Source of the DNA: Verrucomicrobiota bacterium
GTDB taxonomy: Bacteria > Verrucomicrobiota > Verrucomicrobiia > Limisphaerales > JAEYXS01
Length of the DNA: 64,000 nt
Assembly: GCA_023431185.1 (NCBI GenBank)
Contig: JAEYXS010000112.1
Span: 12,952 to 76,951, forward strand
Reading direction: 5' to 3'
Below, in pieces: positions 16,697-25,330 of this stretch (position 1 is the stretch's first letter; every line of letters starts with the position of its first letter). Made by a program: the position numbers and the translations under genes. The notes under the pieces are model-generated. The model made no database searches. It worked only from the letters and a program-made list of their open reading frames with translations, and was not told where the DNA came from.

Positions 16697-18010
16697 ATGC
16701 GTATTGTTGAAATGAAGGTCCATTCGATCGCGATCGCCGACCCGCCGATCCGCAGTTCCTATGGACTCCACGCCCCCTATGCTCTCCGCAACATCCTGGA
16801 ACTGAAGAGTGATGACGGCATCACCGGTGTTGCCGAAACTTACGGTGGCGAAGCTCCAGCCAAGGCGCTGGAAGAAATCCGCTCACAGATCATCGGCGCG
16901 AACCCCTATCGTTTGCTGGGCTTCCTCAACCCCATGATCGAAGGTCAGCCAAAGAGTGATAGCAGCTTGGAGCGTTCGCAGACTTATTTAGTTCCCGGTG
17001 AGAATCCGTTGGACGCTACCGCTCGTACCTTTGCCGCAGTAGAGACAGCTTGCTTGGACCTTATCGGCAAGACCGTAGGCCAGCCCGTGTGCGACCTCAT
17101 CGGCGGCCGCGTGCGCGATGAAGTCCCCTTCTCTGCCTATCCTTTCTATAAGCACAAAGGCGGCGGTGGCGAAGGCGACGACGCTCGCGAAGACGAGTAT
17201 GGCGAAGCCCTCTCGCCGGAAGGCATCGTGAAGCAAGTGCGTCAGATGCGCGCTCAATACGGCTTTGGCTCCATCAAGTTCAAGGCGGGCGTGCTGCCGC
17301 CTGAAGTGGAAATCGAGACCATCAAAGCGCTCTATCGCGACTTGGGCCCGACAGTGCCGTTGCGCATCGATCCGAATTGCGCCTGGTCGGTGGACACCTC
17401 AGTGAAAGTCGGCTTGGCTCTGGCTGAAGAGCTGGGGCGTGGTGGCTATCTTGAAGATCCGACGGCTTCCATTGCCGGCATGGGTGAGGTGCGTAAGCGC
17501 CTCCTCGCTGCCGGCGTGGATACTCCGCTGGCTAGCAATGTCGCCGTGACCAGCTTCGCAGACATCCCTGAATCCGTGAAGCATGATGCCGTGCAGATCA
17601 TTCTCTGCGACCATCATTATTGGGGTGGCATGCGTCAGGTACAGCACCTGGCGAAGATATCCAAGACCTTCGGCATCGGCCTCTCGATGCACTCGAACAG
17701 TCATCTCGGCATCTCCATGCTGGCGATGACCCATGTGGCCGCCGCTACACCACATCTCACCTACGCATGCGATACCCACTATCCGTGGTCGCAATTGAAG
17801 GACGAGATCGTCGTGGGTGGCCGCGTGCCGATCGTGAACGGCTGCGTGAAGATCCCGGACAAGCCCGGCCTTGGCATAGAACTCGATTACGACGCCCTTG
17901 CCCGAGGCGTGGAACGCTACAAAAAGTGCCCGTATCGCAAGCGCGATGATGAAGCCGAAATGCGCAAACATGTGGACCCTACGTGGACCCGTCAACTGCC
18001 CCGCTGGTAA
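16697..18010 (+). CDS. gudD: glucarate dehydratase (enolase superfamily)
   Basis: The 437-residue enzyme would dehydrate D-glucarate to 5-dehydro-4-deoxy-D-glucarate. It has the mandelate-racemase-like N-terminal cap and barrel with K-x-K (SIKFKAGVLPPE), the metal ligand segments RIDPNCAW and YLEDPTA, LASNVAVTSF, and the catalytic-His segment LSMHSNSHLGISM. All fit the glucarate dehydratase branch of the enolase superfamily. The ATG at 16697 is chosen over a TTG two codons upstream. The next gene, 26 bases away, encodes the following pathway enzyme, which supports the call. A galactarate or dual-substrate activity is possible. Confidence 0.88.
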   Translation: MRIVEMKVHSIAIADPPIRSSYGLHAPYALRNILELKSDDGITGVAETYGGEAPAKALEEIRSQIIGANPYRLLGFLNPMIEGQPKSDSSLERSQTYLVPGENPLDATARTFAAVETACLDLIGKTVGQPVCDLIGGRVRDEVPFSAYPFYKHKGGGGEGDDAREDEYGEALSPEGIVKQVRQMRAQYGFGSIKFKAGVLPPEVEIETIKALYRDLGPTVPLRIDPNCAWSVDTSVKVGLALAEELGRGGYLEDPTASIAGMGEVRKRLLAAGVDTPLASNVAVTSFADIPESVKHDAVQIILCDHHYWGGMRQVQHLAKISKTFGIGLSMHSNSHLGISMLAMTHVAAATPHLTYACDTHYPWSQLKDEIVVGGRVPIVNGCVKIPDKPGLGIELDYDALARGVERYKKCPYRKRDDEAEMRKHVDPTWTRQLPRW

Positions 18011-18036
18011 TCAATTTTAACCCTTTAAGAAATCGT

Positions 18037-18951
18037 ATGCCTCTTAAGCCTGCTGAACTTCGTGAGAAACTCTCGAGCGGCGTGATCTCCTTTCCGGTGA
18101 CTCCGTTCAAAAAGAACCTGGGATTGGACATCGCCGGTCACCGCAAGAATGTCCGCTTCATCATGAAGCACAAAGTCGCGGCGGTTGTCGCGCCTGCTGG
18201 CACGGGTGAAATGTATTCCCTCTCGCCTGAAGAACATCTGGAAGTGGTGAAAGCGACTTTGGAAGAAGTGAACGGTCGCGTGCCTGTGTTGACCGGCGTG
18301 GGCTTCAACTATCCCATCGCCCTCCAACTCACCAAGCAATCGGCTGCCGCTGGCGTGGATGGCATCCTCGCGCTGCCGCCTTACTTCCCGCATGCGGATG
18401 AAGCTTCCCTCGCGGACTATTACAAAGCCATCGGCAAGGCCACTAAGCTCGGCTTCCTCGTTTACAGCCGTGACTGGGTGAACCCGGGTCCGAAGTTCGT
18501 CGAACAGCTCGCGGAGGACATTCCGAACTTGATCGCCTGGAAAGATGGCACGGGTGACATCCGCAAGTATCAGATGATCCAACAACGCGTTGGCGATCGT
18601 CTGCTCTGGATCGGTGGCGCCGGTGATGACGCTGTGCCAGGCTATTACTCCATCGGCATCCGCACCTACACCTCCAGCATCGCGACCATTTCGCCGAAGC
18701 TCTCCATCATGCTCCATGAGGCTGCTGCCGCAGGACGTCGTGAAGAACTGGCGGAGTTGATGAGCAAGTATGTCATCCCGCTCTACGCCTTCCGCGCCCG
18801 GCGCAAGGGTTACGAAGTCTCCGCCATGAAATCCGCCATGGACCTCATCGGCCTGAACGGTGGCCCCTGCCGCCCGCCTTTGCCTGACCTGAAGCCGGAG
18901 GAAGTGACCGAGCTAGCCGGCCTGCTTAAGGCATGGAAATCGGTGCTGTGA
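18037..18951 (+). CDS. kdgD: 5-dehydro-4-deoxyglucarate dehydratase
   Basis: This 304-residue member of the DHDPS/NAL aldolase family would convert 5-dehydro-4-deoxyglucarate to 2-oxoglutarate semialdehyde, CO2 and water. Family landmarks are VAPAGTGEMYSLSPEEH, GILALPPYFPHADEASL, the catalytic tyrosine Y143 (LVYSRDW) and the Schiff-base lysine K169 (IAWKDGTGD). The ATG at 18037 is preferred because the frame upstream lies in the gudD 3' end and has no family similarity. It forms a two-step glucarate breakdown unit with gudD. The semialdehyde dehydrogenase for the last step is not in the window. Confidence 0.9.
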   Translation: MPLKPAELREKLSSGVISFPVTPFKKNLGLDIAGHRKNVRFIMKHKVAAVVAPAGTGEMYSLSPEEHLEVVKATLEEVNGRVPVLTGVGFNYPIALQLTKQSAAAGVDGILALPPYFPHADEASLADYYKAIGKATKLGFLVYSRDWVNPGPKFVEQLAEDIPNLIAWKDGTGDIRKYQMIQQRVGDRLLWIGGAGDDAVPGYYSIGIRTYTSSIATISPKLSIMLHEAAAAGRREELAELMSKYVIPLYAFRARRKGYEVSAMKSAMDLIGLNGGPCRPPLPDLKPEEVTELAGLLKAWKSVL

Positions 18952-18969
18952 CTGTGCTAGCATGCCGCC

Positions 18970-19170
18970 ATGGCAGACGAATATCAGCGCGGCACCGACA
19001 ATCAGTGGCTGGAACATTCGAATCAGGAACTGGCCGGGCTCGTCAAAAAGCGGGAACGGACCATCGGTTTGCTGAAGTTTTGCCTTATCGCTTTGGTGGT
19101 GGTGTTAGGCTGGGTGATTTTCAAATTCACCCGGCATGCCAGCATCCAGGAGCTATGGTCGTTCAAATGA
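18970..19170 (+). CDS. small single-span membrane protein
   Basis: The 66-residue protein has a charged N-terminal half and one hydrophobic helix (LLKFCLIALVVVLGWVIFKF, about residues 34-53). No family is recognised. It lies 18 bases after kdgD and 9 bases before the next gene, so it may be translated within one transcript. Confidence 0.55.
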   Translation: MADEYQRGTDNQWLEHSNQELAGLVKKRERTIGLLKFCLIALVVVLGWVIFKFTRHASIQELWSFK

Positions 19171-19179
19171 AATGATACG

Positions 19180-19758
19180 ATGAGCGATCAAGCTTTTCAT
19201 AAAATCCTCTGCAGCCATTGTGCAGGCAAGATCGAGTTCCCGGCGGAATATGCCGGTCAAACGATTCCCTGTCCGCATTGCCAGACACTGGTCCTCCTGA
19301 AAGCGCCACCAGCAGATCCTGCTGCCGCCTACGAGTATCCTGCCCCGTCCACCTTGACGCCTGAAGATGTGGCCAAAGGACAAAAAGCTAAATGGAACAT
19401 CATCTATGCCGCAGCCGTCTTGATCGGCATCAATCTGCTGTTGGGCGTGATGTTTCTGTTCCGCACCAAATCCGGTGGCCCGCTGGAAGGAGTGCAGGTA
19501 ACCACATGGAAGCTCGAACCCGGTGAATATCGGACTTTTTACCTGACTGGCACCATCTCAAATAGCACCTCCAAGGCCATCGCGAAGGCTCGGGTGGAAT
19601 TTGATACCATCGACAATACCGGAGCCACTTCAGGGAAAGTATCAGCCGTGGTCAGCAATCTGGAACCCAATGGCGCTTTGGAGTTCTCCGTTCAAACTTC
19701 GGCCACTCAGGCTGTTTGGGATGCCAAAGTGTTGGGAGTTTTCAGCGAGAAAAACTGA
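19180..19758 (+). CDS. zinc-ribbon membrane protein with FxLYD-like domain
   Basis: The 192-residue protein begins with a zinc ribbon (C11-x2-C14 and C31-x2-C34, in CSHCAG and CPHCQT). A Pro/Ala-rich linker and one membrane helix (about 72-92) follow. The C-terminal beta domain (FYLTGTISNSTSKAIAKARVEFDTID...NLEPNGALEFSV) resembles the FxLYD domain found in exported proteins. Function is unknown. The zinc ribbon should face the cytoplasm and the beta domain the periplasm. Confidence 0.75.
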   Translation: MSDQAFHKILCSHCAGKIEFPAEYAGQTIPCPHCQTLVLLKAPPADPAAAYEYPAPSTLTPEDVAKGQKAKWNIIYAAAVLIGINLLLGVMFLFRTKSGGPLEGVQVTTWKLEPGEYRTFYLTGTISNSTSKAIAKARVEFDTIDNTGATSGKVSAVVSNLEPNGALEFSVQTSATQAVWDAKVLGVFSEKN

Positions 19759-19764
19759 ACACCA

Positions 19765-20667
19765 TCACGGAGCCAGCGCAGCCGCATTTGTCCGCCAACT
19801 GGCCATCACCGCCCATTGATTCACCGGTGAAAGTGCCGCTCCATACTTCATGTATTGGACACTCCCGTCCACCATTGCATAATTGGAACCACCCTGCTTG
19901 TTCTTCACCGTACCACCAGTCATGTGCCGGCTCTGTTCGGATTCCTCAATGTCATTGCCATTCCCTTCGTAGAAATCCATGTAGAAGTGCGGTGAATCCG
20001 TCTCTTTCTCGCCGAACGCAATCGTCTCCTGCGGTTGGCGGATGGCAGCCTCACGAATGCCATGTTTATAGGCGGCTGTCATATAAAGCTGCCAGTCGTT
20101 CGTGCTCAGGGTGCTCTGGAAAAAATCATTCCACCCGTTGATCAGGTAACTCCGCGCCGCAAAATCAGCCGGCAACTGGTTGGTGGTATATCCGGGTGTG
20201 CCAGCGGATAGCGGATTGGGCCCATCCGAAGGGCATCGGAGCAACCGGGTATCCACATACCCGTTCAGCAACAACGAGGTCCATCGGTTCGTCGCATGAC
20301 GGGGAGTGAACTGTCCCTTGTTGTCATCCGCATACATCTTCAAGGCCATGTTCACCTGACGCAGATTGCTGACGCATTTGATCCGCAGTGCTGCCTGCTT
20401 CGCCGAAGCCAGTGAGGGTAAAAGCATTCCAGCCAGAATGGCGATGATGGCGATGACAACCAGCAACTCGATCAAGGTGAACGCACCAGCCCGGCGTTGC
20501 GAACTGGTAAAAGTGACGGGCAGCATCCAAGGCTTGAGCAGCTGTGCCGGTGGCGGCACCGGGTGGCTGCTCTTGAATTTCAACGCCGGAGAGAACCGGG
20601 CGACCGGAGCGAATTGCACCTGAATTCTCTTCTCGTCATTACTTGTTGTCGAATTTTCTCCAGTCAT
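19765..20667 (-). CDS. prepilin-type N-terminal cleavage/methylation domain protein (DUF1559-like)
   Basis: The 300-residue protein has the type IV prepilin signal AFTLIELLVVIAIIAILAGML, with Glu at +5 after the phenylalanine, followed by LLPSLASAKQAALRIKCVSNLRQVNMALKMYADD. The C-terminus has the NYAMVDGSVQYMKYG tail typical of the many H-X9-DG pseudopilin-like proteins of Planctomycetes and Verrucomicrobia. The pre-signal leader is unusually long (about 62 residues), and the residue before the Phe is Ala rather than Gly. The ATG at 20667 gives the full leader; no shorter start close to the signal is better supported. It is divergent from the next gene, with 21 bases between them. Confidence 0.85.
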   Translation of the reverse strand: MTGENSTTSNDEKRIQVQFAPVARFSPALKFKSSHPVPPPAQLLKPWMLPVTFTSSQRRAGAFTLIELLVVIAIIAILAGMLLPSLASAKQAALRIKCVSNLRQVNMALKMYADDNKGQFTPRHATNRWTSLLLNGYVDTRLLRCPSDGPNPLSAGTPGYTTNQLPADFAARSYLINGWNDFFQSTLSTNDWQLYMTAAYKHGIREAAIRQPQETIAFGEKETDSPHFYMDFYEGNGNDIEESEQSRHMTGGTVKNKQGGSNYAMVDGSVQYMKYGAALSPVNQWAVMASWRTNAAALAP

Positions 20668-20688
20668 GGTTCGTCAGGTATTAGGAAC

Positions 20689-21198
20689 ATGAACCTCAAG
20701 GCCATCATCCTCAGCACAGTGACCATTGCCTTGGCCGTGGTTTATGCCGTCTATTTCACCGACTGGTTTCGCCCTAAGAATATTCAAATCATTACGCAGA
20801 TTCGTCCCATGCTACAGCCCGGGGCTACGAAAGGCACCTATCCGGTAGCCTTCGGTCTGAACGCCAAATACCAACTGACAAGCATCCAAGTATATCTTTC
20901 AAAGTCATTGGCTACCAATGAGTTAGCTCCACCAGTGTGGTCCATGGAAGGAACCCCGAAATCTGCACCGGTAAAGGCATTCAGCTATGCGGGGAATATA
21001 CCCGGAATGAAGCCTGCCATGGCAGGTGTGCCCGCCACTCCCTTGCAAATCGGTGAGGAATATACCCTGATGGTTGAAGCTGATGGCAAAGTGGGCAAAA
21101 CCAATTTCGTCGCCAATGGCAAGGCCGACACAGCCACTCAAGCACCCGCTGGACCGCCCGGCTTGGCTCCCTTACCGCCACCGCCTCCAGCCAAGTGA
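20689..21198 (+). CDS. exported or membrane-anchored protein, function unknown
   Basis: The 169-residue protein has an N-terminal hydrophobic signal or anchor (MNLKAIILSTVTIALAVVYA), a beta-rich middle and a proline-rich C-terminus (APAGPPGLAPLPPPPPAK). The start at 20689 follows an AGGA ribosome site. Its last 61 bases overlap the end of the convergent ABC ATPase gene on the other strand. The proline tail and the glycine tail of the ATPase are thus encoded by the same DNA. No family is recognised. Confidence 0.75.
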   Translation: MNLKAIILSTVTIALAVVYAVYFTDWFRPKNIQIITQIRPMLQPGATKGTYPVAFGLNAKYQLTSIQVYLSKSLATNELAPPVWSMEGTPKSAPVKAFSYAGNIPGMKPAMAGVPATPLQIGEEYTLMVEADGKVGKTNFVANGKADTATQAPAGPPGLAPLPPPPPAK

Positions 21199-22148
21199 CA
21201 CGCCGCCCAATGCCCCGGTTGGATTTCACGCAACTCAGGCACCTCCACCTTGCACCGGGCTTCCGCTATCGGACAACGCGGATGAAAAGGACACCCCGAA
21301 GGCGGGTTGATCGGTGAGGGCACATCCCCCGGCAAAATGATGCGCTTACGCTTGGAATCCGGGTCCACCTCCGGCACTGCGGATATCAAAGCCTGCGTGT
21401 AAGGATGCTGCGGATTACGGCACAGCGTCTTGGATGGCGCACTCTCCACCACGTGCCCCAGGTACATCACCATCACCCGATGACTGATGTGCTCCACCAC
21501 CGCGAGATCGTGCGCGATGAAAAGATACGAGAGCTTGTGCTCGCGTTGGATGTCCATCAGCAGGTTGATGATCTGCGCCTGCACAGAGACGTCCAAAGCA
21601 CTCACCGGTTCATCACAGACGATCAGCTTGGGCTCCACCGCCAAGGCCCGGGCGATGCCGATACGCTGGCGCTGACCACCGCTGAATTCATGCGGATACC
21701 GGTCCGCATAGCGCGCATCCAGGCCTACATCTTTCAGCAAGCTGGAGATGCGCTCACGCCGGGCTTCGGGCGTGGCTGCCAGCTTATGGATATCGATGGC
21801 CTCGCCGATGATCTGGCCGATGGTCATGCGCGGATTCAGCGAACCATACGGATCTTGAAAGATCATCTGGAACTGCCGCCGCCGGCTGCGCAATTCGCTC
21901 TGGGACAAAGTCGTGATGTCTTCCCCGTTAAAAACCACGCAGCCCGCTGTGGGATCAATCAACCGGATGATGGCCCGGCCCAAGGTCGTCTTGCCGCAAC
22001 CGCTCTCCCCGACCAATCCCACCGTCTCTCCCGGACCGACCGTCAAGCTCACGTCATCCACCGCTTTCACGTGCGCCTTCACACGGCTGAACATTCCGTG
22101 TTTGACCGGAAAATGAACCTTCAGATTTTTGACTTCGAGCAAGCTCAC
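21138..22148 (-). CDS. peptide ABC transporter ATP-binding protein (OppF/DppF type)
   Basis: The 336-residue ATPase has Walker A GESGCGKTTLG, signature HEFSGGQRQRIGIARAL, Walker B KLIVCDEPVSALD, and the C-terminal oligopeptide-transporter domain (PINPPSGCPFHPRCPIAEARC) that may carry a cysteine cluster. A GTG start at 22148 overlaps the upstream ATPase stop by 4 bases (GTGA), so translation is coupled. Beyond the usual GHWAACHL ending there is a Gly-rich tail (AGGGGGKGAKPGGPAGA) encoded in the overlap with the convergent gene. It is the last gene of the four-gene operon. Confidence 0.92.
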   Translation of the reverse strand: MSLLEVKNLKVHFPVKHGMFSRVKAHVKAVDDVSLTVGPGETVGLVGESGCGKTTLGRAIIRLIDPTAGCVVFNGEDITTLSQSELRSRRRQFQMIFQDPYGSLNPRMTIGQIIGEAIDIHKLAATPEARRERISSLLKDVGLDARYADRYPHEFSGGQRQRIGIARALAVEPKLIVCDEPVSALDVSVQAQIINLLMDIQREHKLSYLFIAHDLAVVEHISHRVMVMYLGHVVESAPSKTLCRNPQHPYTQALISAVPEVDPDSKRKRIILPGDVPSPINPPSGCPFHPRCPIAEARCKVEVPELREIQPGHWAACHLAGGGGGKGAKPGGPAGA

Positions 22149-23107
22149 GATTGACTCCAGTACGGGCACCTCACCCAATGCCCAGGCTCCACTTCCACCA
22201 GTTCCGGCACTTTTTGAGAACAGTCACTTTTCGCCATCGGACAACGCGGATGAAACCGGCAGCCCGTAGGCATGAAACCGATGCTCGGCACATTGCCGGG
22301 GATGGCATTCAAACGCTCCAGCTCATGCCCCAGCTTGGGCACCGAATGCATCAGTGAACGCGTATAAGGATGCAGCGGACGCTTAAGCATCTGATTCGCC
22401 GGGGCCATCTCCACCACCTGCCCCGCATACATCACCGCCAGCCGGTCGGCGATATCACCGACAATGCCCAAATTATGAGTGATGAGCAGGATGCTCATGC
22501 CCAATCGCTTTTTCAGGTCCAACAGCAGCTCCATGATCTGGGCCTGGATGGTCACATCCAGCGCCGTGGTCGGCTCATCTGCCACCAGCAATTTCGGCTC
22601 CGAAGCCAGCGCCATCGCGATCATCACCCTTTGCTGCATGCCGCCGGACATCTGGTGTGGATAATCTTTGATGCGCGATTCCGGTGCAGGGATACCCACC
22701 AGCTTGAGCAACCGGATCACTTCCGCATCCGTCGCCGCCTGTGGACGGTGCAGTTTCAACGATTCCTTGATCTGGTTGCCTACTCGGAAGACCGGATTCA
22801 GGGAAGCACTGGGGTCCTGAAAAATATAGCTGACTACTCCGCCCCGGATGGAACGCAACTCGCTTTTACCCATCTTCAGCACATCACGTCCGTTGAGCAG
22901 TATCTCGCCCTCGGGATATGTGGCTGGTGGCGTAGGCACCAGTTTGGCGATGGAGAGAGCCGTCACGCTCTTGCCGCAACCGCTCTCGCCTACCAGGCAC
23001 ACTGTCTCACCCGCTTCCATGCTGAACGACACGCCGTCCACCGCCCGCAGCAGCTTGTCGCCTTGCTTGAAGTCCAGCTTCAGATTTTTGATTTCGAGCA
23101 GTGGCAT
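22145..23107 (-). CDS. peptide ABC transporter ATP-binding protein (OppD/DppD type)
   Basis: The 320-residue ATPase has Walker A GESGCGKSVTAL, signature HQMSGGMQQRVMIAMAL, Walker B KLLVADEPTTALD, and the family C-terminal extension (FMPTGCRFHPRCPMAKSDC). With its partner it would power uptake of di- or oligopeptides or related solutes. It starts 3 bases after the permease gene and overlaps the next ATPase by 4 bases. Confidence 0.93.
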   Translation of the reverse strand: MPLLEIKNLKLDFKQGDKLLRAVDGVSFSMEAGETVCLVGESGCGKSVTALSIAKLVPTPPATYPEGEILLNGRDVLKMGKSELRSIRGGVVSYIFQDPSASLNPVFRVGNQIKESLKLHRPQAATDAEVIRLLKLVGIPAPESRIKDYPHQMSGGMQQRVMIAMALASEPKLLVADEPTTALDVTIQAQIMELLLDLKKRLGMSILLITHNLGIVGDIADRLAVMYAGQVVEMAPANQMLKRPLHPYTRSLMHSVPKLGHELERLNAIPGNVPSIGFMPTGCRFHPRCPMAKSDCSQKVPELVEVEPGHWVRCPYWSQS

Positions 23108-23110
23108 GGT

Positions 23111-24208
23111 CTATGCACTCTTGGTGTCAACGGCGTCTCTTAAGCCATCACCGAGGAAGTTGAAAGCCAGAACCGTGATAAAAATCGCCGCGCCGGGCGC
23201 CAGCAGCCAGGGGTAGTTCCGCAGATACTCGGTATTCTGGGCGGCATTGAGCATGTTTCCCCAGCTCGCTTCTGGTTCCTGGATACCCACCGTCAGATAG
23301 CTGAGCACCACTTCTCCGAGGATATAATAGGGGATGCTCAAGGTCGCCCCCACGATCAGATAGGAGAATGTTCCGGGGATGATGTGCTTGATGATGATCT
23401 GCATATCTGATTGTCCCAAGGCCCGCGCTGCCAGCACATACTGCCGTTCCCGCAATGAGAGCGCCATGCCCCGGATCACTCGTGCGGTGCTCGCCCAGCC
23501 GACAAAACTGAAGATCACCACGATGAGCAGATACATCTGCACCGAACTAAGATCTGAGGGGAAAGTCGCCCGTAGCGCCAAGATCAGATACAGCCCGGGG
23601 ATCGACATGATCAACTCACACATCCGCATGATGAGCGTATCCACTTTGCCCCCATAATAGCCTGAAGCCGCTCCGATAAATACCCCGATGCTGTAAGAGA
23701 GCAGGATGCCGATTAAACCGATGGAGAGCGATATCTGCGCCCCGTAAAGCATCCGGGAAAAGATATCACGCCCGAACTGGTCTGTACCCAGCAGATAGAC
23801 CGGATACGCATCATCTCCCGTACCGAACAGATGGGTTCGGGATGGGATCAATCCCAGGAAATTATATTTCTCCCCTGTCACAAAGAAACGGATCGGCTTT
23901 CGCTCATCTGGTGATGGTTGATACTTGAAGCTGCCCGGCTCGGTCATCTGGTACTTGGCCATGACCGGGCGGATGCCATCAAAACTGATCACCGTCGGCG
24001 GATGGAAAAAACGATCCCGGTCCTGACGTTCATAACCATACGGAGCGATGAACCCCGCCAAAGCCGCGACCACATAGAGGAAGATCAAGATGATCCCACC
24101 TGTCATGGCCAGCTTCCGCTGTTTCAACCGCCGCCACATGATCTGCCATGGCGACAGATTCACGATATCATCAGTGACAGCAACGGGATTGGCGGTGGAG
24201 GTGGCCAT
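23111..24208 (-). CDS. peptide ABC transporter permease (OppC/DppC type)
   Basis: The 365-residue permease has an N-terminal cytoplasmic part, a first membrane helix (about 35-57) and a large periplasmic loop of about 90 residues. The binding-protein-dependent transport core follows, with the EAA-type loop MALSLRERQYVLAARALGQSD. LLGTDQFGRDIFSRMLYGAQISL is the typical OppC entry motif. It starts 2 bases after the OppB-type gene. The periplasmic loop is longer than in most OppC proteins. Confidence 0.92.
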   Translation of the reverse strand: MATSTANPVAVTDDIVNLSPWQIMWRRLKQRKLAMTGGIILIFLYVVAALAGFIAPYGYERQDRDRFFHPPTVISFDGIRPVMAKYQMTEPGSFKYQPSPDERKPIRFFVTGEKYNFLGLIPSRTHLFGTGDDAYPVYLLGTDQFGRDIFSRMLYGAQISLSIGLIGILLSYSIGVFIGAASGYYGGKVDTLIMRMCELIMSIPGLYLILALRATFPSDLSSVQMYLLIVVIFSFVGWASTARVIRGMALSLRERQYVLAARALGQSDMQIIIKHIIPGTFSYLIVGATLSIPYYILGEVVLSYLTVGIQEPEASWGNMLNAAQNTEYLRNYPWLLAPGAAIFITVLAFNFLGDGLRDAVDTKSA

Positions 24209-24210
24209 GC

Positions 24211-25179
24211 TTATTTCAATCGGATGCGCGGATCACTCCAAGCCAGCAACAGATCGGCTATGAAATTGCCGATCACCAGCAACCCAGTGGCCATGACAAC
24301 GGTCGCCACCACCAGTTGATAATCCTTCGAGGTGATGGCTTCGATCGTCAACCTCCCCAATCCCGGCCAGGCCATCACATTTTCCACGATGAACGCTCCG
24401 CTCAGCAGACCCGCCAGCGAATAACCAAAGATGGTCAGCAACGGATTGATCGCATTGCGCAACGCATGCTTATAGACCACCCACCCTTCAGACATGCCCT
24501 TGGCGCGGGCGGTGGTCACAAACTCGGCGCGCAATGTGTCCAACAGATTGGACCGCATATAACGCATGATGCCGGCGAGTGAACTGGCCGCGAGCACAAG
24601 TGTCGGGAGAATCAAGTGGTGGACCCGGTTGCGGAACTTTTCACCGGGTTCCATCAGGTCATACATCGGGCTTTGCGAGCCACCCACCGGGAAGTCCTGG
24701 CTGCTCGCCGCATACATCAACGCGAGCAGAGCCAAGAGCACTTCCGGGATGGACAATCCGACGAAAGCGATGAAAGAACATGATTTGTCCGCTATTGAAT
24801 CCTTCTTAACTGCTGCCCAGATACCCATAGGGATAGCCACCATCCAGGCCAGCGCCATGGCGAAAAAAGAAAGCAGGAAGGTATTCCACAGCCGTGAGGC
24901 GATCAGCTCACTCGCATCCATCTTGTAGGCCATGGAATAACCCAAATCCCCTTCCAAAATGACATTTTTCAGCCAGTAGAAGTAAGCCACGTAAAAAGGC
25001 TTGTCCAATTGCCATTTGGCTTCCAACTCAGCGATTTTCTCCGGAGAAACCTGCGGATTCTGCTTCAGATGATCGAAGAAATTGCCCGGCGTCATCCACA
25101 TGAGCATGAACGTCAGCAGCGAAACCCCGAAGAGGATGGGGATAAGATGCAAGATGCGTTTCGCTATGTACTGCCACAT
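24211..25179 (-). CDS. peptide ABC transporter permease (OppB/DppB type)
   Basis: The 322-residue permease starts at an ATG (MWQYIAKRILHLIPILFGVSLLTFML), the standard OppB N-terminus; an in-frame GTG 36 bases upstream is less likely. The core has the loop RSNLLDTLRAEFVTTARAKGMSE and GALLSGAFIVENVMAWPGLG-like endings. It is the first gene of a four-gene operon (B, C, D, F). No oligopeptide-binding protein gene is next to it, so the binding subunit must be encoded elsewhere, or the system uses a shared one. Confidence 0.92.
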   Translation of the reverse strand: MWQYIAKRILHLIPILFGVSLLTFMLMWMTPGNFFDHLKQNPQVSPEKIAELEAKWQLDKPFYVAYFYWLKNVILEGDLGYSMAYKMDASELIASRLWNTFLLSFFAMALAWMVAIPMGIWAAVKKDSIADKSCSFIAFVGLSIPEVLLALLALMYAASSQDFPVGGSQSPMYDLMEPGEKFRNRVHHLILPTLVLAASSLAGIMRYMRSNLLDTLRAEFVTTARAKGMSEGWVVYKHALRNAINPLLTIFGYSLAGLLSGAFIVENVMAWPGLGRLTIEAITSKDYQLVVATVVMATGLLVIGNFIADLLLAWSDPRIRLK

Positions 25180-25330
25180 GGTGTTAATCGCTTTCGCCAG
25201 ACTGACAAATTTCACCCCTCAGTGGCGAGCGAAAACCACTGATTCCAAGCTGTTTGTACCATCTGATCATGACCATTTGATGACTTTTGATTCGACAATG
25301 GCCCAACCTGTTCAAGAATCTATCCACTTT

